A DNA stretch of 64,000 bases, from positions 44,798,736 through 44,862,735 of the forward strand of contig OX246743.1 in assembly GCA_945910005.1 (NCBI GenBank). The letters are read 5' to 3'. The notes below the pieces were generated by a model, which was not told the DNA's origin, searched no databases, and was given only the letters and a program-made list of their open reading frames with translations. The position numbers and the translations under genes are program-made. This DNA is from Isoperla grammatica. Taxonomy: Eukaryota; Arthropoda; Insecta; Plecoptera; Perlodidae. Of this stretch, positions 61,312 to 64,000 are shown piece after piece. Within the stretch, counting starts at the first letter, position 1, and each line of letters starts with the position of its first letter.

Positions 61312-64000
61312 ACTTCAAGCTCGCCCTGAGTTCGATGCAACGCTGACTGAGGGTTTTGGCTGAGATTTTCCTAAGTCATTTCCTCAGTCAAGAGGGCGGG
61401 GGGAGTTTATATCGCTATGCGAAGAAAGACGAAAAAGAGGAGAATCGACGAAAATGATGTGGGATGAAATTATAGGATGATTCAAAATATGCACAAGTAC
61501 CTTCTTGCGGGAATCGGTTGTAACGAGTATAGGGACCCACTCGACCGGGGGGCCTCCCCTTTATATGCCTTGTATTGTTTACCTTTGATTGGACCGTCAG
61601 GGTAGTAGGGGGATGCTATTTGCGTGGCGATCTTATTCCCGCGTCCTAGTGCCCCGGTGTACACCAAACTTTGACACGCAAACAACCCGCCCACCTCCCT
61701 CCATCTCTATACAATGTATTACCGTCAACATGGCAATAACTTACAACGATATTAAGATTTCTCGACGATTGTAGGAATTGGATGGTGGGGTTATTAAATA
61801 CGAATCAAAAACTGTTTTTCTGTCGGTGATTTGTGCGGCAATGTTCGTGCCGCATGCCATGCGGTGATTGGCCACACTGCTACAGCTACACACGGTAGCT
61901 AGCTACACACGGCTGATGGATGGACGGACACACGAACTAGAACGATAACGGGTTCGACTTCGACTTGCGAGACAATCGATCATAACAGTCGTTTGGTTTG
62001 GAGAATTGGTTTGTTTTCCGTCGTCGCTACAGTTCAACTAAAGTCTGTATACAAACGATCTGTCACTGGGAATTCTTTCAAACAACGACGTTTGTATTGT
62101 ATATTGAGTTTTTTTTATGGATTTCTTCAATGGGCCTGTAAACAATTTTTCACTTTAAGTGATGACGTTTCTATGACGTGCAAGCTTTTGAGTGTTACTT
62201 TTCTACGTGCTTTATTTGCTTCGTGAATTGTACTGCTACACTACAGAACGCAAAGCTCGCTGAGGATGAAGAATTTTGAAAACCTCACGTTCATATTATG
62301 TTTTATTCAATGTCTACACTACAAGACTAACCACAGAAAATAGTCAGATGGTCACACAGAAGTGTCGAAGCTTAGTGTCGTTGCAAGGATTGGTGGGGCT
62401 ACTCCCCCCCCCCCCCCCCCCCTATTAACAATCGTATACATGACAAATATATACAATAACGGCATACTACAAGATAACTAATAATAAAGTATAACAACAA
62501 TACAAAACAAGTAAATGGAAAATGGCTCAATTTAATAAAAAACTATTCCTGAAGAGAAAAATGTACCGACAAATAATGTTTGCAACAGATTATCGCAGCT
62601 ATACGCGTTGTACTGGATAATGTAAAAGAGGAAACGATGAAGCGCTGTTTGGAACCAATCTTGAATTAAGTTGTAAAATGTTTCTAAAACTATGCCTATC
62701 ATACAAATAAGATCTACGTACAATATCTCAACACGTGATCGACAGAAATTTCTCCGGGGGTCACCTACCAACTATCCTAGCTGTACGCCGCAGAACGCGA
62801 CTTAAATATTCATGTAGGTAGCAAAATGGAACAGTATGTTTTGTGGGGCGTATTTTGGTGGTGGTATATACATATATATAGCTGATATTCTGCGGCAATG
62901 CCAGGCATGCATGTGAGCAGGCCATAAACGTTATCAAGATTTCAGATTGTTCGGTCTTGGCCCGACGACTTTACAACTAGTATAATAGTAAATCGGTTAT
63001 GAGGTATACGTAATAGCCTTATCGCAACTAGGTTGGGATGTTTCCAACACAACATTGATCGTTGTGAATATAAGGAGGTTTATACTTTATATCTACTTGA
63101 CTATGAGACAACTTCATATTTTGTTCGCGTATGGTTGGTGTTCCTCTTGACAGGCAAAAACCGCAACATTGACAGGCTATATTGACGACCCAAAAGACTG
63201 AAACTTGCCGAAGTTCAAGAGGAAAGAAATTTAAATAAGAGGGAAACCGCGGGAAATAACGATTTTTGTGTTAAATTTAGGTTCGTAAGACTATAAATAC
63301 TTTTTTTTTTAAACTTGTCTTTTATTAAAACTGGCGACTTCAATACAAAATGTATTTGAAGTAGCACAGCCATTATCATAACAATATTACGGATATATTT
63401 TACACACTATAACCCAAATTGAGCCCGGTTTTATTCATAGTAAAAGAACAAAAGCAGTACTTTCGCACCGTTTTAATATTGGCAACAGTAGTTTCTCTTC
63501 ATAATGAAACCACATAACATCGTTATTCGATAACAACAATGTAACAGTCAAGTTGTAGTGTAGGCTATTGATTTCTTGACGTACCATAAAATACGCTGGT
63601 TTATTCTGTATAATAAATAATAAATTTCGAGTTCCTAGACTAAATTTTGGGACAATAAACAATTCTCGAAACAACGTGTGTTGCGTTTCTGTTCATTTCC
63701 AAACTTGCTGAAGGTCGTAGGAGCCGACACAGCAGACATATTTATTGTCAGTAAAACGTTTAAAGCCAACTTTTTGTCTTTAGGTCCGAATTCACCAAAC
63801 TTAATTAATTTATCTCTGATTTAACAATCTCGGATTGAGAAACAACCATCGTTTCAACATGAACATAACATTGTAACTAAATGCGCGGTGTCGTCAACCA
63901 ATTGTCATGTTTGATCTGCAACGATTCTGAGTCTTGCTAATCTGCATGTAATGAGCACTGTATGTACGAATACGTCACACGCCCACCTCGTAAAAACTCG
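61312..64000. other. Right-hand end, no gene seen
   Basis: Starts with a SINE-body fragment (GATTTTCCTAAGTCATTTCC and following, about 61330-61395), then a C19 run at 62404-62422 and plain AT-rich DNA. Short open frames are unsupported. Confidence 0.55.

Noticed and set aside
60151..61363. Three overlapping + strand open frames of 345-392 codons
   Set aside because: A 52-bp unit without stops in any + frame gives a 52-residue repeat in all three frames; no codon bias favours one, and no start or splice context is convincing.
61482..61694. Possible missing wit ectodomain exon (minus strand, ending ATCAAAG|GTAAAC in phase 1)
   Set aside because: The phase fits, giving PIKGCW, but it lacks the expected cysteine spacing and the CYxLW motif of type II receptor ectodomains; most likely coincidence.

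Overview
This window looks like animal nuclear DNA, most likely from an arthropod. It has spliced genes with GT-AG introns and a strongly repeat-laden background: tRNA-derived SINEs, hairpin MITEs, hAT-like elements, minisatellites, and long poly(G)/poly(C) runs. No bacterial, phage or viral gene is visible. The arthropod call is inferred from the two gene families present (an NRF-6-like acyltransferase and a wishful-thinking/BMPR2-type receptor) and from the repeat style; the species cannot be named from sequence alone.

Two genes can be rebuilt exon by exon, and they converge tail to tail. On the + strand, positions 3112-40966 hold an apparently complete 12-exon gene for a nose-resistant-to-fluoxetine (NRF-6)-like multi-pass membrane acyltransferase (2226 nt, 741 residues). 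All splice phases are compatible. Two of its exons (2 and 12) are not preceded by a start codon in their own open frame and were found only by reading splice sites and family motifs. On the - strand, positions 57469-50752 hold the last ten exons (854 residues) of a BMP type II receptor of the wit/BMPR2 class: end of the ligand-binding domain, one membrane helix, kinase, and long cytoplasmic tail. Its 5' exons are not recognisable in the window and probably lie beyond 64000.

The most unusual theme is that several tandem arrays are built from the edges of exons in these two genes. (1) A 99-bp unit repeated 15 times carries the intron end, 3' splice site and first 51 nt of NRF exon 4. (2) About four ~100-bp copies carry the 3' splice site and start of NRF exon 6. 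(3) A nested 28-bp/187-bp array carries the end and 5' splice site of NRF exon 11, giving eleven copies of the donor. (4) A 108-bp unit repeated 13 times carries the last 34 codons and stop of the receptor gene. Arrays 1 and 4 have periods that are multiples of three and no length drift. An unrelated 52-bp array (60170-61311, 22 copies) shows a seven-unit higher-order duplication.

Layout: 1-3111 upstream DNA; 3112-40966 NRF-like gene, with introns full of mobile elements (intron 2 is 17 kb); 40967-49230 convergent intergenic DNA rich in MITEs; 49231-57469 receptor gene; 57470-64000 upstream or first-intron DNA of the receptor, containing a 144-bp near-perfect palindrome and the 52-bp minisatellite. 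The two genes have no known direct partnership; their proximity is simply genomic.
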